A DNA stretch of 64,000 bases from Terfezia claveryi (lineage: Eukaryota; Ascomycota; Pezizomycetes; Pezizales; Pezizaceae): positions 1 to 64,000 of the forward strand of contig WHUX01000138.1 of NCBI GenBank assembly GCA_015179025.1. The letters are read 5' to 3'. Made by a program: the position numbers and the translations under genes. Below are positions 33,601-43,621 of the stretch, one piece after another; positions within the stretch are counted from its first letter, which is position 1, and each line of letters starts with the position of its first letter. The notes under the pieces are model-generated. The model saw only the letters and a list, made by a program, of their open reading frames with translations. It had not been told where the DNA came from and ran no database searches.

Positions 33601-34711
33601 GGGACCCTGAAACCTCTGGATATCCCCGATCGGTCATGGCAGCACCTAACTATGAACTTCGTAACAGGGTTGCCAGAAGATTCGGGGTTCAATGCTATCT
33701 TGATAGTGGTGGATCAGTTGACGAAAATGAGGCATGTTATACCTTGCCGGGATACCTGCTCTGCCCCAGAGTTAGCCAATCTCTACCTCAATAATATATT
33801 CCGATACTATGGCCTCTCTGAATCGTTTGTATATAACTGTGGCCCTCAGTTTACCTCAGAATTCTAGCAAGCCTTTTGCGAACTTCTGGGGATCAAAGTA
33901 CGTCTGTCAATAGTATATCACCCCTAGACGGACGGCCAATCAGAGAGGATGAACGCCATTATGAAGCAATATCTGTGGGCCTTTGTCAATTACCAGCAGG
34001 ATAACTGGGTATTTGTTGCTGGCCACCTGTAAATTTGCTGTAAACAACCAGTTCTCGGAATCCTCCCAAACCTCGCCTTTCCTGGCTAACTATGGTTAGT
34101 ACCCCCAGTTAGTGGATGCTCTGGCGCCCCTGCAAAAAGCCAAAAAAGATGCCCCGGCCAAGGAGTTCGTGATTGGAATTGCTGAATTATACCATACCCT
34201 GAAAGCTGAGCTGGGGTATGCACAAGCCAAGCAAGCTGAGTATGCCAATGGATCACGGCTGCCAGCTCCTACGTACCAGCCAAGAGATAAGGTGTTGCTC
34301 TCCAGCTACCATATCCGAACAGAACGCCCCTCCCGCAAGCTGGATCATAAGTTCCTGGGCCCCTTTGAGGTATTGGCAGCTGTTGGAACCCACGCCAATC
34401 GATTGAGGTTTCCTAAAGACATTAAATGGCACCCGGTTGTTCATGTCTCCAAGATCGAGCCCGCTGCGGATAACCCTCTCCCAGGACAGAAACACCCCCT
34501 ACCCCCTCTAGTGGTTATTAAAAGTGAGGAGGAATGGGAGGTGGAGGAGGTACTAGACATGCGAAAGACATATAGGCGCTTGCAGTATAAGGTCAAATAG
34601 CTGGGGGATGAAGAGTCAACCTGGCAACCTGCCGAAGATCTAGAAAATGTATAGGACTTGGTCAACCTGTTCCACCAGCGTTACCTCCAGAAGCCCCGCC
34701 CCACCCCATAA
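30660..34711 (+). pseudogene. pol: gypsy B gag end and pol, decayed
   Basis: Gag tail ends 'SEKALSLA' at 30784. Protease 30900-31250 has 'IIDCGTSGNVFID' followed by TAG (30983-30985), the same codon that is TAG in C. A proline-rich spacer at 31370-31570 ('SPVPPIPPVSPVP...') is much longer than in C. RT 31640-32460 has 'YLDDILIYS'; stops at 32120-32122, 32141-32143, 32225-32229 and 32480-32482. RNase H to 33130, where ten Gs at 33121-33130 cause a frameshift. Integrase 33400-34110 keeps 'NFVTGLP' (first Asp changed to Asn) and 'QSERMNAIM', while the second catalytic block reads 'YNCGPQF' instead of SDRGPQF. Chromodomain 34525-34690 with a TAG at 34598-34600. End at 34709-34711. Confidence 0.85.
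31370..31570. repeat. proline-codon repeat in gypsy B pol
   Basis: Tandem CCCCCTGTTTCCCCTGTT-like units encoding PPVSPVPPI repeats between protease and RT. Element C has only three PPV units here. Confidence 0.75.
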
Positions 34712-34899
34712 TGTTTTTGTTGTCCTAGAATTGGTTATTAGGGTTGTTATTGTCATAGTTATTGTTGGTATGTACTCCCGGTGTTGGGGTTATATTGTAG
34801 GTTATTGGTTACTCGTCTGCCTTGTTTGTTTGTTTGTTTTTGCCTTACCTTTTCATCTTGCTATTTGTCACTGGGACTCCGAGCCTAAAAGGGGGATAG

Positions 34900-35445
34900 T
34901 GTCACAACCGACCTTTCCTAGCCGGGTTTGAGAGTTAGGCGGAATTCTGTCCGACTCTCGTTATTGTTGATTGATATCGTTGTTATCTTTGTTCACGAGA
35001 TAAGGGGTCTCAGAAACCTTATTCCTTCCGGTGGCCTTGGCTAGGAAGGAAGCCTGTATATACAGCTTGCTCTATCTGCCCTTTTGTTGAATCCCCATCT
35101 AACGTCTTGTATATCCAATATAGCACCTTGCTTCTCCCAGTGCTTATGCTCCTCCCTTATGCACATCCTTGTCTCGTACAAATCACTCTGCAGCACAACT
35201 ATCTCCCTTGACATACGTGGCAACTTCATCTGCATATCTCATGTCCCTTGCCCTCTACCTCTCTTGCCTCTTGCCCTTGCCCCCCCCTCTCAACCTTCCC
35301 CTAGTTATACACTTAGCCTTCCTACATGTGTCTTACCCTAGCCTTTCCCCAGACCACACACGTCGCGCTCCTACGTGTGCGATTCCCTCTTGCCACTGCC
35401 CTGGCATACCCCTTGGTCATCTTGTCCCCCATAGCTCTCATTACA
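34900..35445 (+). repeat. 3' LTR of gypsy B
   Basis: 546 bp, TGTCACAACCG...CTCATTACA, preceded by polypurine AAAAGGGGGATAG. Contains a GAGAGTTAGG...CCGACTCTC stem-loop (34928-34957) and a CACACGTCGCGCTCCTACGTGTG palindrome (35355-35380). Confidence 0.9.
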
Positions 35446-35785
35446 CTATGTATGGGTGCTTATGACCTCCCCTCTTGCCTCCCCCAACTATTATAAATGT
35501 ACACCTGAACTTCAGAATGGCTTGCTAGCTCCCTAGTTCATAGGTTAATCAGAATAGCCAAAGAAAATCTTACTCCAGGAGCTAATCGCAGCTCCAAGAC
35601 TATAATCTAGTGGATAGTTGCATGCTCGGGGCAATATAAGCTCAAGACAATATAAGATCGCTGGCAGCAATATAGGCTTGTTTGTTTGGTAGTTATAGAG
35701 CTTGTTTAGCTCGCCCTGAGAATGTAGAAGCAAGCATCCTGGCTATATTGTACAGATTCTGGCCCGAACATAAATACTTATACTG
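35446..35785. other. no gene seen
   Basis: Unassigned sequence between the gypsy B LTR and the 23-bp satellite. Confidence 0.45.
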
Positions 35786-35789
35786 GAGA

Positions 35790-37350
35790 TGTGAGAATAC
35801 TCATACCACTCTAGTATGAGAATTCGTAAATCTCAAACATGCAAATTCAGACATCTCCAGTATTTATATTAATATATCTCGGGCATGTGAATTCAAACAT
35901 CTCGAACATGCGAATTCAGATATCTTCAGCATAAGCATTCAGACATCTCTAGAATAAGTATTCAAATATCTCGAACATACAAATTCACAAATCCCCGGCA
36001 GGAGTATTTGAATATCTTGAACATATGAATTCAGACATCTCTGGCATACGAATTCAGATATCTCTAACATGAGCATTTAGATATCTCCAGCATGAACATT
36101 CAGAGATCTCCACTATAAGTATGAAGACATCTCCAGCATGTTTATTCAAACATCTCGAATATGTGAATTCCAACATCTCAACCATGAGTATTCAGATATC
36201 TCCAGCATGAGTATTTAAATATCTCGAACATGCAAATTCAGAAATTCCTGGGAGGAGTATTTAAACATCTTGAACATGCGAATTCAGACATTTCAGGCAT
36301 GCTGATTCAGACATTTCCACCCTGAGTATTCAAACATCTGCAGCATGAGTATTCAGATATCTCTAGCATGAGCATTCAGACATCTCTGGCATGAGCATAC
36401 AGATATCTCCAGCATGAGTATTCAAATATCTCAAACATGCGAATTCAAACATCTCGAGCATGAGTATTCAGATATCTCTAGCATGAGCATTCAGACATCT
36501 CTGGCATGAGTATACAGATATCTCCAGCATGAGTATTCAAATATCTCAAACATGCGCATTCAAACATCTCGAGCATGAGTATTCAGACATCTTGAATATG
36601 TGAATTCAGACATCTCTACCATGAGTATTCATACATCTCTGGTATAAGCATTCAGACATCTCGAACATGCGAATTCAAATATCTCGAAAATGCGAATTCA
36701 GATATCTCTGGTATGAGTATTTACCTATCTCTAGCATGAGTATTCAGATATCTCGAACATGCGAATTCAAACATCTCGAACATGTGAATTCAGGTATCTT
36801 AGGCATGTGTATTCAGACATCTCTGTAATGACGGAATTCGCATGTTTGAGATATTTGAATTCGCATGTTCGAGATGTCTGAATACTCATGCTTGAGATGT
36901 ATGAATACTTATGCCGGAGATGTCTGAATTCACATGTTCAAGATGTTTGAATACTCATGCTGGAGATGTCTGAATACTTATACTGAAGATGTCTGCATGC
37001 TCATGCTAGAGATGTCTATATTCGTATGTTCGAGATGTTTGAATATTCATGCTAGAGATATGTTTAAGATACTGAATACTTATACTGGAGACATCTGAAT
37101 ACTCATGTTGGAGATATCTGAATTCACATGCCGATCATGCTAGATATATCTAAATTCGCATGTTCAAGATATTTGAATACTTATGCCGGAGATGTCAGAA
37201 TACTCATGCTAGAGATATTTGAATTCGCATGCCAGAGATGTCTGAATTTGCCTATACAAGATTTCGGAATACTCGGAGATGTCTGAATTCGCATGTTCAA
37301 GATATGTGAATACTCATGTTGGAGATTTCTGAATACTCATACTGAAGACA
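35790..37350. repeat. 23-bp satellite with a polarity switch
   Basis: Tandem 23-bp units of ATTCAGACATCTCGAACATGCGA with variants (AGCATGAGT, CTGGTATAAGC ends). Units run in one direction from about 35790 to 36830 and in the reverse complement from about 36835 to 37350. The junction is at AATGACGGAATTCGCATG near 36830. No spacers, so not CRISPR-like. Confidence 0.85.
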
Positions 37351-37359
37351 TGTAGAGAA

Positions 37360-38830
37360 AGGTTTTATAGCTCTAAAAGGTTTGCTTTGGGCATTGTGGA
37401 GCTGGGCAGAGCAAAGCAAAGGTATGGGCTAAACTAAGTGCTATTGTTCTGTGTTAGTATCTGCTTCATTATCATTAAAAAAATATAAAAAAAAATATGA
37501 AATCCAGCTCATAACAATACTAGTTCCTCCAAAACAGGCTATCACATGCTAACATCTCCGAGAATCTTGGCACCTGAGATAATTTGGGGAATGATTTCGG
37601 AGGTGTATTGTCCCAGACTCTCTTCTGATTAAATCGCAGAAGCAAATACCAAGATCAGGCTAAAGTCTAGATACGAGAACAACATATATATTCTGTACCA
37701 AAAAGGGGGATATTATCACATGAGCAACGCTGTCGCATTCCTATGTTATTGTGTATACTTTAATGTTAGTCGGCAACTCCTATTTATTTCCGTATACATA
37801 AGACAAGTTTATTTTAGTGGTGTTACATAGCACATAGTACGCATTGTCTGGAATACTGTTGCTTTAGTAAGTATTGTGGAGACTAAAATATTCGCCACTG
37901 TGTTGTCAAGACTACTGTGGACTTAGTAAGTATTGTCCAGAATACCATTGCTTTAGTAAGTATTGTAGAGACTAAAAATGGTCGCTATTATATTGTCAAG
38001 AATACCATTGTGATAAGGGTTACCAATCGATGTCACAATTAGCCATACACTATATGCACCCCTGATCAAAGTAGTATATCAAAGGATATAATACTATGTA
38101 GTGTATTGCATGGTTCTCATAGTGATTCAGGACTGTGATTTTAGTGATCCTGGATGGTTCTTTTAGCTGCTTGGAACCACATATTGAGGGACACCTCAAC
38201 TATGCTGAATATCTTCAAATTTATTCATTTGTAGAATGCGCATCTATGGGAGAAGGGTACTGAGTACAACAATCTACTTTCAAGGACCTAGAGTACTGTG
38301 CACTACTGCAATCTATATAGCACACTTTATAGGATATAATATATTGGGTGAGAATAGTGTTATAGATGTAATTCCCGATTTGGAATGCAGGTATATTCAT
38401 AGAAGTAATAGTACATATAGATATTTCTTTTCCTCTATTCCATCTTGCCTGATACTATAGCCATTGCATAAGATAGAAGGTATAATATACAGGTATACAT
38501 GAAGTAGAACATATTGTGGGCAGAACTGCTCTCAAACACCAGATAGAAATTTGAGAGACATATGAAAATGTAGCGAGCAATGCGAGTGAATTGTAAGGGT
38601 AAAAGGCGAGTGAGTTGTAGAGTAAGAAGACAAAACAGATGTAGAGGGCTAGTTCTTATAGTACTTACATGAGAGAAAACACTCACTCCTTCAGATGAAA
38701 GTCCCAATAATCTTCAGTTTGCTATATTGAAGGAATCATTATACAAATGTCATGGAAGTTAAGATTCAAGAAGCAGTACTTAACTCACTCAAAGATAAAA
38801 GCTGTCGGGGAGCAATAAACTTGTAGATCC
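37360..38830. other. no gene seen; one LTR-like edge and a tandem duplication
   Basis: AAAAAGGGGGATAT followed by TATCACATGAGC near 37705-37720 looks like a polypurine tract plus a decayed LTR start, but no partner was found. 37850-38015 contains an approximately 110-bp imperfect tandem duplication (TTTAGTAAGTATTGTGGAGAC...). Short frames around 38236-38707 look spurious. Confidence 0.35.
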
Positions 38831-38839
38831 ATTGAAACC

Positions 38840-39840
38840 TGTAGCCTGTGATGGCCATAAGTCAGTCAACGTACAGCTGTCATAGGACTGGAGGGTAGGG
38901 ATGTGCAAACAAACCCACGAGACTCGTACTGGCATAAGTCAAGTTGAGGGTAAGTGAGATTACACACGTAGCGGGCCGTACGTATGTGATCCCATTACGC
39001 CAACCTGTGATGGTGATAAAGTCAGTCAACATGCAGCTGTTATAGGACTGGAGGGTAGAGATGTGCAAACAAACCCATGAGACTCATGCTGGCATGAGTT
39101 AAGTTGAGGGTAAGTGAGATTACACATATAGTGGGCCATACGTGTGTGATCCCGTTACGCCAACCTGTAATAGTAATAAAGTCAGTCAACATGCAGCTGT
39201 CATAGGACTGGAGGGTAGGGATGTGCAAACAAACCTACGAGAGTCATGCAAGTATGAGTCAAGTTGAGGGTAAGTGAGATCACACACATAGCGGGTCGTA
39301 CATGTGTGATCCCATTATGCCAACCTATGATAGTTATAAAGTTAGTCAACATGCAGCTGTTATGGGACTGGAGGGTAGGGATATGCAAACCAAACCATGA
39401 GACTCGTGTGGGCATGAGTCAAGTTGAGAGTAAGTGAGATTACATACGTAGCGGGTCGTACATGTATAATCCCATTACGCCAACCTGTGATAGTCATAAA
39501 GTTAGTCAACATGCAGCTGTCATGGGACTGGAGGGTAGGGATGTGCAAACAAACCTACGAGAGTCATGCAAGCATAAGTCAAGTTGAGGGTAAGTGAGAT
39601 CACACACGTAGCGGGTCGTACATGTGTGATCCCATTATACCAACCTATGATAGTCATAAAGTCAGTCAACATGCAGCTGTCATAGGACTGGAGGGTAGAG
39701 ATGTGCAAACAAACCTACAAGACTCGTACTGGCACGAGTCAAGTTGAGAGTAAGTGAGATCACATATGTAGCAGGTTGTACGTGTGTGATCTCATTATGC
39801 CAACTTGTGATAGTCATAAAGTCAGTCAACGATGTCCATA
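38840..39840. repeat. 160-bp tandem satellite, about six copies
   Basis: Units start around CATAGGACTGGAGGGTAGGG and recur every 160 bp (about 38880, 39040, 39200, 39360, 39520, 39680). Each contains AGTCAACATGCAGCTGT and a palindrome GATCACACACGTAG...CGTACGTGTGTGATC. Repeated 60-70-codon frames at the same spacing are by-products. Confidence 0.9.
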
Positions 39841-39844
39841 AAGT

Positions 39845-40525
39845 CGGTCTGATTTCATTAGAGAGTCGCAGAATATACAGTACTTACTTCTTACTTAGTT
39901 CTTCTTCTTACCTCTTGGTTCCTGCTTCTTAGACCTTTGTACGTACTAAAGGTGGTTCTGTTAAGATTGTGCCAACTAGACAAAAGAGACTGCAGAGATA
40001 TAAAAATTATGTCAGAGGGTTTTTAGAGAAGGCCAAGTAGGCATGGCCTTGGTCCTCAGGTAAGGCCACATTCACTATGAAGATCTCCTATATGTCAATC
40101 AGTATTTACTTATAAGTTGATTAAGTAGGGTAATCTGGTACAAGGGGCTCATGCCAATGAGATGATCAGTAGGGGCCAATATGCTGGCGAGAGTCTATTC
40201 GAAGCCAGTACCCAAAGCACTTATACAAGTTATGAGGCATATATCTGAGTATCCCCACATAGTATTTGGATTGCATTGTATTGAGAGGTGTAGTGTAAAA
40301 GATATGGCAATCTCGAGGGACTAAGGATGCGTGGTGTTGAAGTTCAAAGGAGAAGGCACTAGAAGGTTTTATAAAGAGCGCCAGGTTCTACCTATAGTCT
40401 TGGATTCTAAGAAAATGGTATCGGAGCTAGTTTGAATTGTTGACAGTTTAGTCATACCTAAGACCCCTACTAAGAACTAACTTCTACTACCCCAGTATCA
40501 CACAAAATATCCATCACTAGGAGAA
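39845..40525. other. no gene seen
   Basis: No supported feature. Confidence 0.4.
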
Positions 40526-40529
40526 CACT

Positions 40530-41970
40530 ATTTGTTAGCATTCCTCAACCAACACCACAATCCGAAAGTAATACTATTGCTCAAAAGAAAACTTTGGACG
40601 ATGTCTAACTCTCGTGTGCCAAAGCGGAAGTCAAGAGGGAATATAGGGGTGGTGGACAGGATTCCAACGAAGCAAGTTGCAGCAATTTCACAACAACAAC
40701 AAGCCATGCTGGCTATGTAGCAAGGCATTAATATGAGGGGAGGTATGGGGTCATCTCCAATTGGCTCAAAATATATAAATCACTTGGGAGGATAATAAAA
40801 TAACTCAATGAGTTCTTTCAATATTGGAAGGAGTTCACCACCTCGTCAAAAGGATAAGCTAGGTTACAACGATAAGGATGATATGGATGGGAATGAGGAC
40901 GAAGATGATGATGGAGAGGATGGCTTTACAATCAAAGGAGAAGAGCAAAATTATTTTCATCTCAATATGAGTACTTACTTAATTCTTATCCTTGCCGGGC
41001 GGGATATCTGCATCTCTATAAACAATGGTATAAGATACTCATCATCTGTATACAGGTCCCTTGTAGTATCAGTGAACAACAACTCCAGTACATAGTCGAT
41101 TGTCACTTTTACCCTGCCAGGAACGGGGGTTGTAAACCACCCAATCACCCAAAACGCTGGCGGTATAACAATACAAAACTGGAAAGAGTCTTCTAGAATA
41201 GAAGTGAGGTTTTTAACTCCCTGATCCAAAACTATCGAAAACACTTCACCAAATACTTCTTCTTCAAGGACCAGGACATCGTAGAGCTTATCGACCATTC
41301 TGCCAATATGACGGAGGGGTGGACAGAAATAGCGATGGATTTTATGAGGCATATTTAACAGTTACCGAATGGCAGAAAAACTGGCATGGGAAGTTTGCAA
41401 AGGTAGTCGACGAATGTCTCTTAACACTTGTCAAAAAACATCCAGAGCTAAAGGATGTGCCAAAGCTAGATCTTCGTTTAGCATATGCCCACTTCTACAA
41501 ATATAAGACTATGTATGCAATACTTAGATAGGTCCAATGTATCGTCGACCTGAGGGCTTGTATGGGCATTGAAAATATCAAGTGATTCTATAAGACATTG
41601 TTCTCGTGGTTATTAACATATACCTATATGTCTAGATTCCTGGCTGGAGAGGAGGGCATTTCTAGAGGAGAATATCTTTGACGTATCCATCTCATTGGCC
41701 ACCAAAAAGAGTTTGAACATATCTAACTCACCGATATTGTTTTCCTCCCTGATAATCTAGTTTCTAAACTGAGAAATGCACCCAAGAAGAAGGTGAGGGG
41801 GAATGATGTTTTGGAAGGATTTGTTGTGGTGGTAGGTGAGGCAATTTTATCAAATCCTAAAGTAGAACCTAATCAGGATCTCGGGGTTCCTGAGTCAGAA
41901 TCCAATCAACAGATGTACCAAAATATTGACCTTGCTCTCTTGTCTGGGGAAAGTGGAATAGAAGGTTCTT
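40530..41970 (+). pseudogene. unrecognised decayed coding region
   Basis: Pieces on plus: 40532-40717 ('MSNSRVPKRKSRGNIGVVDR'), TAG at 40718-40720, same frame continuing through 'RSSPPRQKDKLGYNDKDD' and an acidic block 'NEDEDDDGEDGF' to 41095; 41319-41531 in another frame ('YEAYLTVTEWQKNWHGKF', 'KKHPELKDVPKLDLRLAYAH'); then 41590-41970 ('FYKTLFSWLLTYTYMSRFLA', 'APKKKVRGNDVLEGFVVV', ending TGA). The helical, lysine-rich middle and acidic block are coding-like, but I recognise no family. Several stops and frame changes. Confidence 0.35.
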
Positions 41971-41989
41971 GAATCTGATGACGGGACTG

Positions 41990-42110
41990 TCTCTAGTGTG
42001 TTTTTATAGTAGGTTTATACATTTTCATACTGGCTTTCATACTAGGTTTATACATTTTGATACTGGCTTTCATGCTGGGTTTTTATAATGAGTTTTCATA
42101 CTAATAGGTT
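41990..42110. repeat. short tandem repeat
   Basis: Three imperfect ~35-bp units of GGTTTATACATTTTCATACTGGCTTTCATACTA. Confidence 0.6.
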
Positions 42111-42607
42111 TGATGTATCTGCAATTTTTTTCTTGGCTTGTGGTTTTGTTTGGGAGATCAGGCTTGGCAGTTAAAAAATTACCTGAATAGGCAAATATCT
42201 TTTGAGCCTCTATACTTACTTCTTTTTAATAATAGAATAAATATCCTCCATTGTCTGAAGTACTTACTAAATACTTGTTAGCATAAGTGATCACACAGAA
42301 GATCCTGCTTACTGTCTGAACGACCTCATTTGCCTCCATAGAATGAGATATAATACTCGGGTACTTAGTATATATTAAGTACATGTATGACGCACTTGCA
42401 TGTATCAAAGTATCACATACGTAGTAAGAGTTATATATGTGATAAGGTGTTTTTTTTTTCCTACTCGTTGATTACTTCTTATTTCGTCAGTAATATTCTC
42501 AATTACTTCTTGATATCGAATTCTTAGCGCCATATGAATCTATTGAATTAATATGTAGGCTGTATGTAGGTTACATTACTTTAATAGTAAATAATACTTA
42601 TTATCCC

Positions 42608-42690
42608 TATTCCATAGCTTAGTGGTTAGTATGTCAGCTACATGCATATTTAATTCACGAAATGAAGTGTGTTCGATTCCCAACACTTTT
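42608..42690 (+). other. tRNA-like / Pol III-type remnant
   Basis: TAGCTTAGTGGTTAG at 42615-42629 fits an A box and GTTCGATTCC at 42671-42680 fits a B box, followed by a run of seven to eight Ts. The stretch between resembles an anticodon arm, but no acceptor stem pairs. This could be a decayed tRNA or a tRNA-derived SINE head. Confidence 0.35.
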
Positions 42691-42710
42691 TTTATTTCTT
42701 ATTTTTTTAT

Positions 42711-42870
42711 AGTCTGGTTAGCACAACACCCTCCTGAGAATCTTTTTATTTGTCTAGCCTATCCATATCTAGCTAGATTGCCTATAAAATATTAATGCAA
42801 GTGTAGACAGGCTCACCACCTAAGTGAACTTACGAGAGGCTAGTGTTAGCTAGACTGAACCAGACCAAGC
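42711..42870. mobile_element. short TIR element (AGTCTGGTTAGCACAA end)
   Basis: Starts AGTCTGGTTAGCACAACACC, as at 17329; the candidate right end is GAACCAGAC near 42862-42870. Right border uncertain. Confidence 0.3.
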
Positions 42871-42924
42871 TAAGCTTATAAGATTATAAGTTCTACAAGT
42901 TCTCGAGCATAGCAATTGTAAGGA

Positions 42925-43021
42925 GTAATTTTCTACTCTGATAGTCAATAACTCTGACAGTCAATACAAAACTCGAGCAACTTGCAACTTCTATAATTGT
43001 GGGCCAATATATGATGAAGAA
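42925..43021 (+). pseudogene. Tnp2-like transposase, 5' piece (left of gypsy C)
   Basis: Reads 'TRATCNFYNCGPIYDEE' up to the gypsy C target duplication. After removing C and one AAGAR, the frame continues as 'ELCNQSLLQSALQ' at 51614, so this may be an early exon of the transposase gene at 51614-61848. Assignment rests on frame continuity only. Confidence 0.35.
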
Positions 43022-43585
43022 TGTAACAACCATGTGTTCCGTTGTCATCACCTACGATTGCAAGTGTCACAACTGTGTTCTTATTCTTGATTTGACACTC
43101 GAACAGGCTTGTTCGGGTGTCGTCGATAGGTGATTATTATCTTAGCTTCCGAGATAGGAATCTCGGGAAGCTTATTCCTTCCATAGCCTTGGCCTAGAAT
43201 CATGTATATATATCTTCGTCCCTCCGCCCTCTCGTTGGATCCCCATCCAACGTCTTGTATATCCAATACAGGGCCTTGCTTCTCTCCACGTTGGTGCATC
43301 TCCCTTGTGCACCTCCTCGCCTTGTCTCTGCAGCCCAGCTGCCTCCCTTGACACACGCGGCAACTGCTTCCGCATGTCTCGTGTCCCTTGCCCTCTGCTT
43401 CTCTTGCCTCTTGCCCTTGCCCCCCCATCTCAGCCTCCCCCTGGTCATACACGTAGCGATCCTACATGTGTCTTACCTTAGCCTTTCCCCAGATCACACA
43501 TGTAGCACTCCTACGTATGCAATTGCCCCTTGCCACTTCCCCGGCGTACCCCTTGGTCGTCTTGTCCCCCAGAGCCCTCGTTACA
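43022..43585 (+). repeat. 5' LTR of gypsy C
   Basis: 564 bp. GACACTCGAACAGG...TGTTCGGGTGTC stem-loop at 43085-43117; TATATATAT at 43205-43213; ATCCAACGT at 43245-43253, complementary to the PBS; two CACACGTAG-type palindromes (43445-43470, 43495-43520). Confidence 0.93.
43205..43213 (+). promoter_or_regulatory. TATA box of gypsy C LTR
   Basis: TATATATAT 40 bp upstream of ATCCAACGT, the presumed 5' end of the transcript (inferred from PBS complementarity). Confidence 0.5.
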
Positions 43586-43587
43586 CT

Positions 43588-43596
43588 ACGTTGGAT
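43588..43596 (+). promoter_or_regulatory. self-priming-type primer-binding site of gypsy C
   Basis: ACGTTGGAT starts two bases after the 5' LTR and is exactly complementary to ATCCAACGT at 43245-43253. No tRNA-type site is seen. Confidence 0.6.
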
Positions 43597-43621
43597 CTTC
43601 TCAACCAACTGGTACGCTGTC

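Larger units (their letters stand above)
30660..35445 (+). mobile_element. Ty3/gypsy chromovirus B, 5'-truncated
   Basis: Same family as A and C. The sequence starts inside the Gag zinc knuckle ('GKGDHFIVACP') where the hAT right end cuts it; the 5' LTR and most of gag are absent from the window. It then runs through pol to a 3' LTR at 34900-35445. The most decayed of the A/B/C copies, with at least ten in-frame stops, nearly all TAG or TAA in place of CAG, CAA or TGG. Confidence 0.9.

Noticed and set aside
38880..39708. Series of 62-71-codon minus-strand ORFs
   Set aside because: Same frame repeated every 160 bp in the satellite; not separate genes.
35790..39840. CRISPR array
   Set aside because: Units are contiguous or 160 bp long with no unique spacers, and the DNA is eukaryotic.
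43586..43604. tRNA-type primer-binding site in gypsy C
   Set aside because: No TGG start after the LTR; the self-complementary 9-mer explains the site better.
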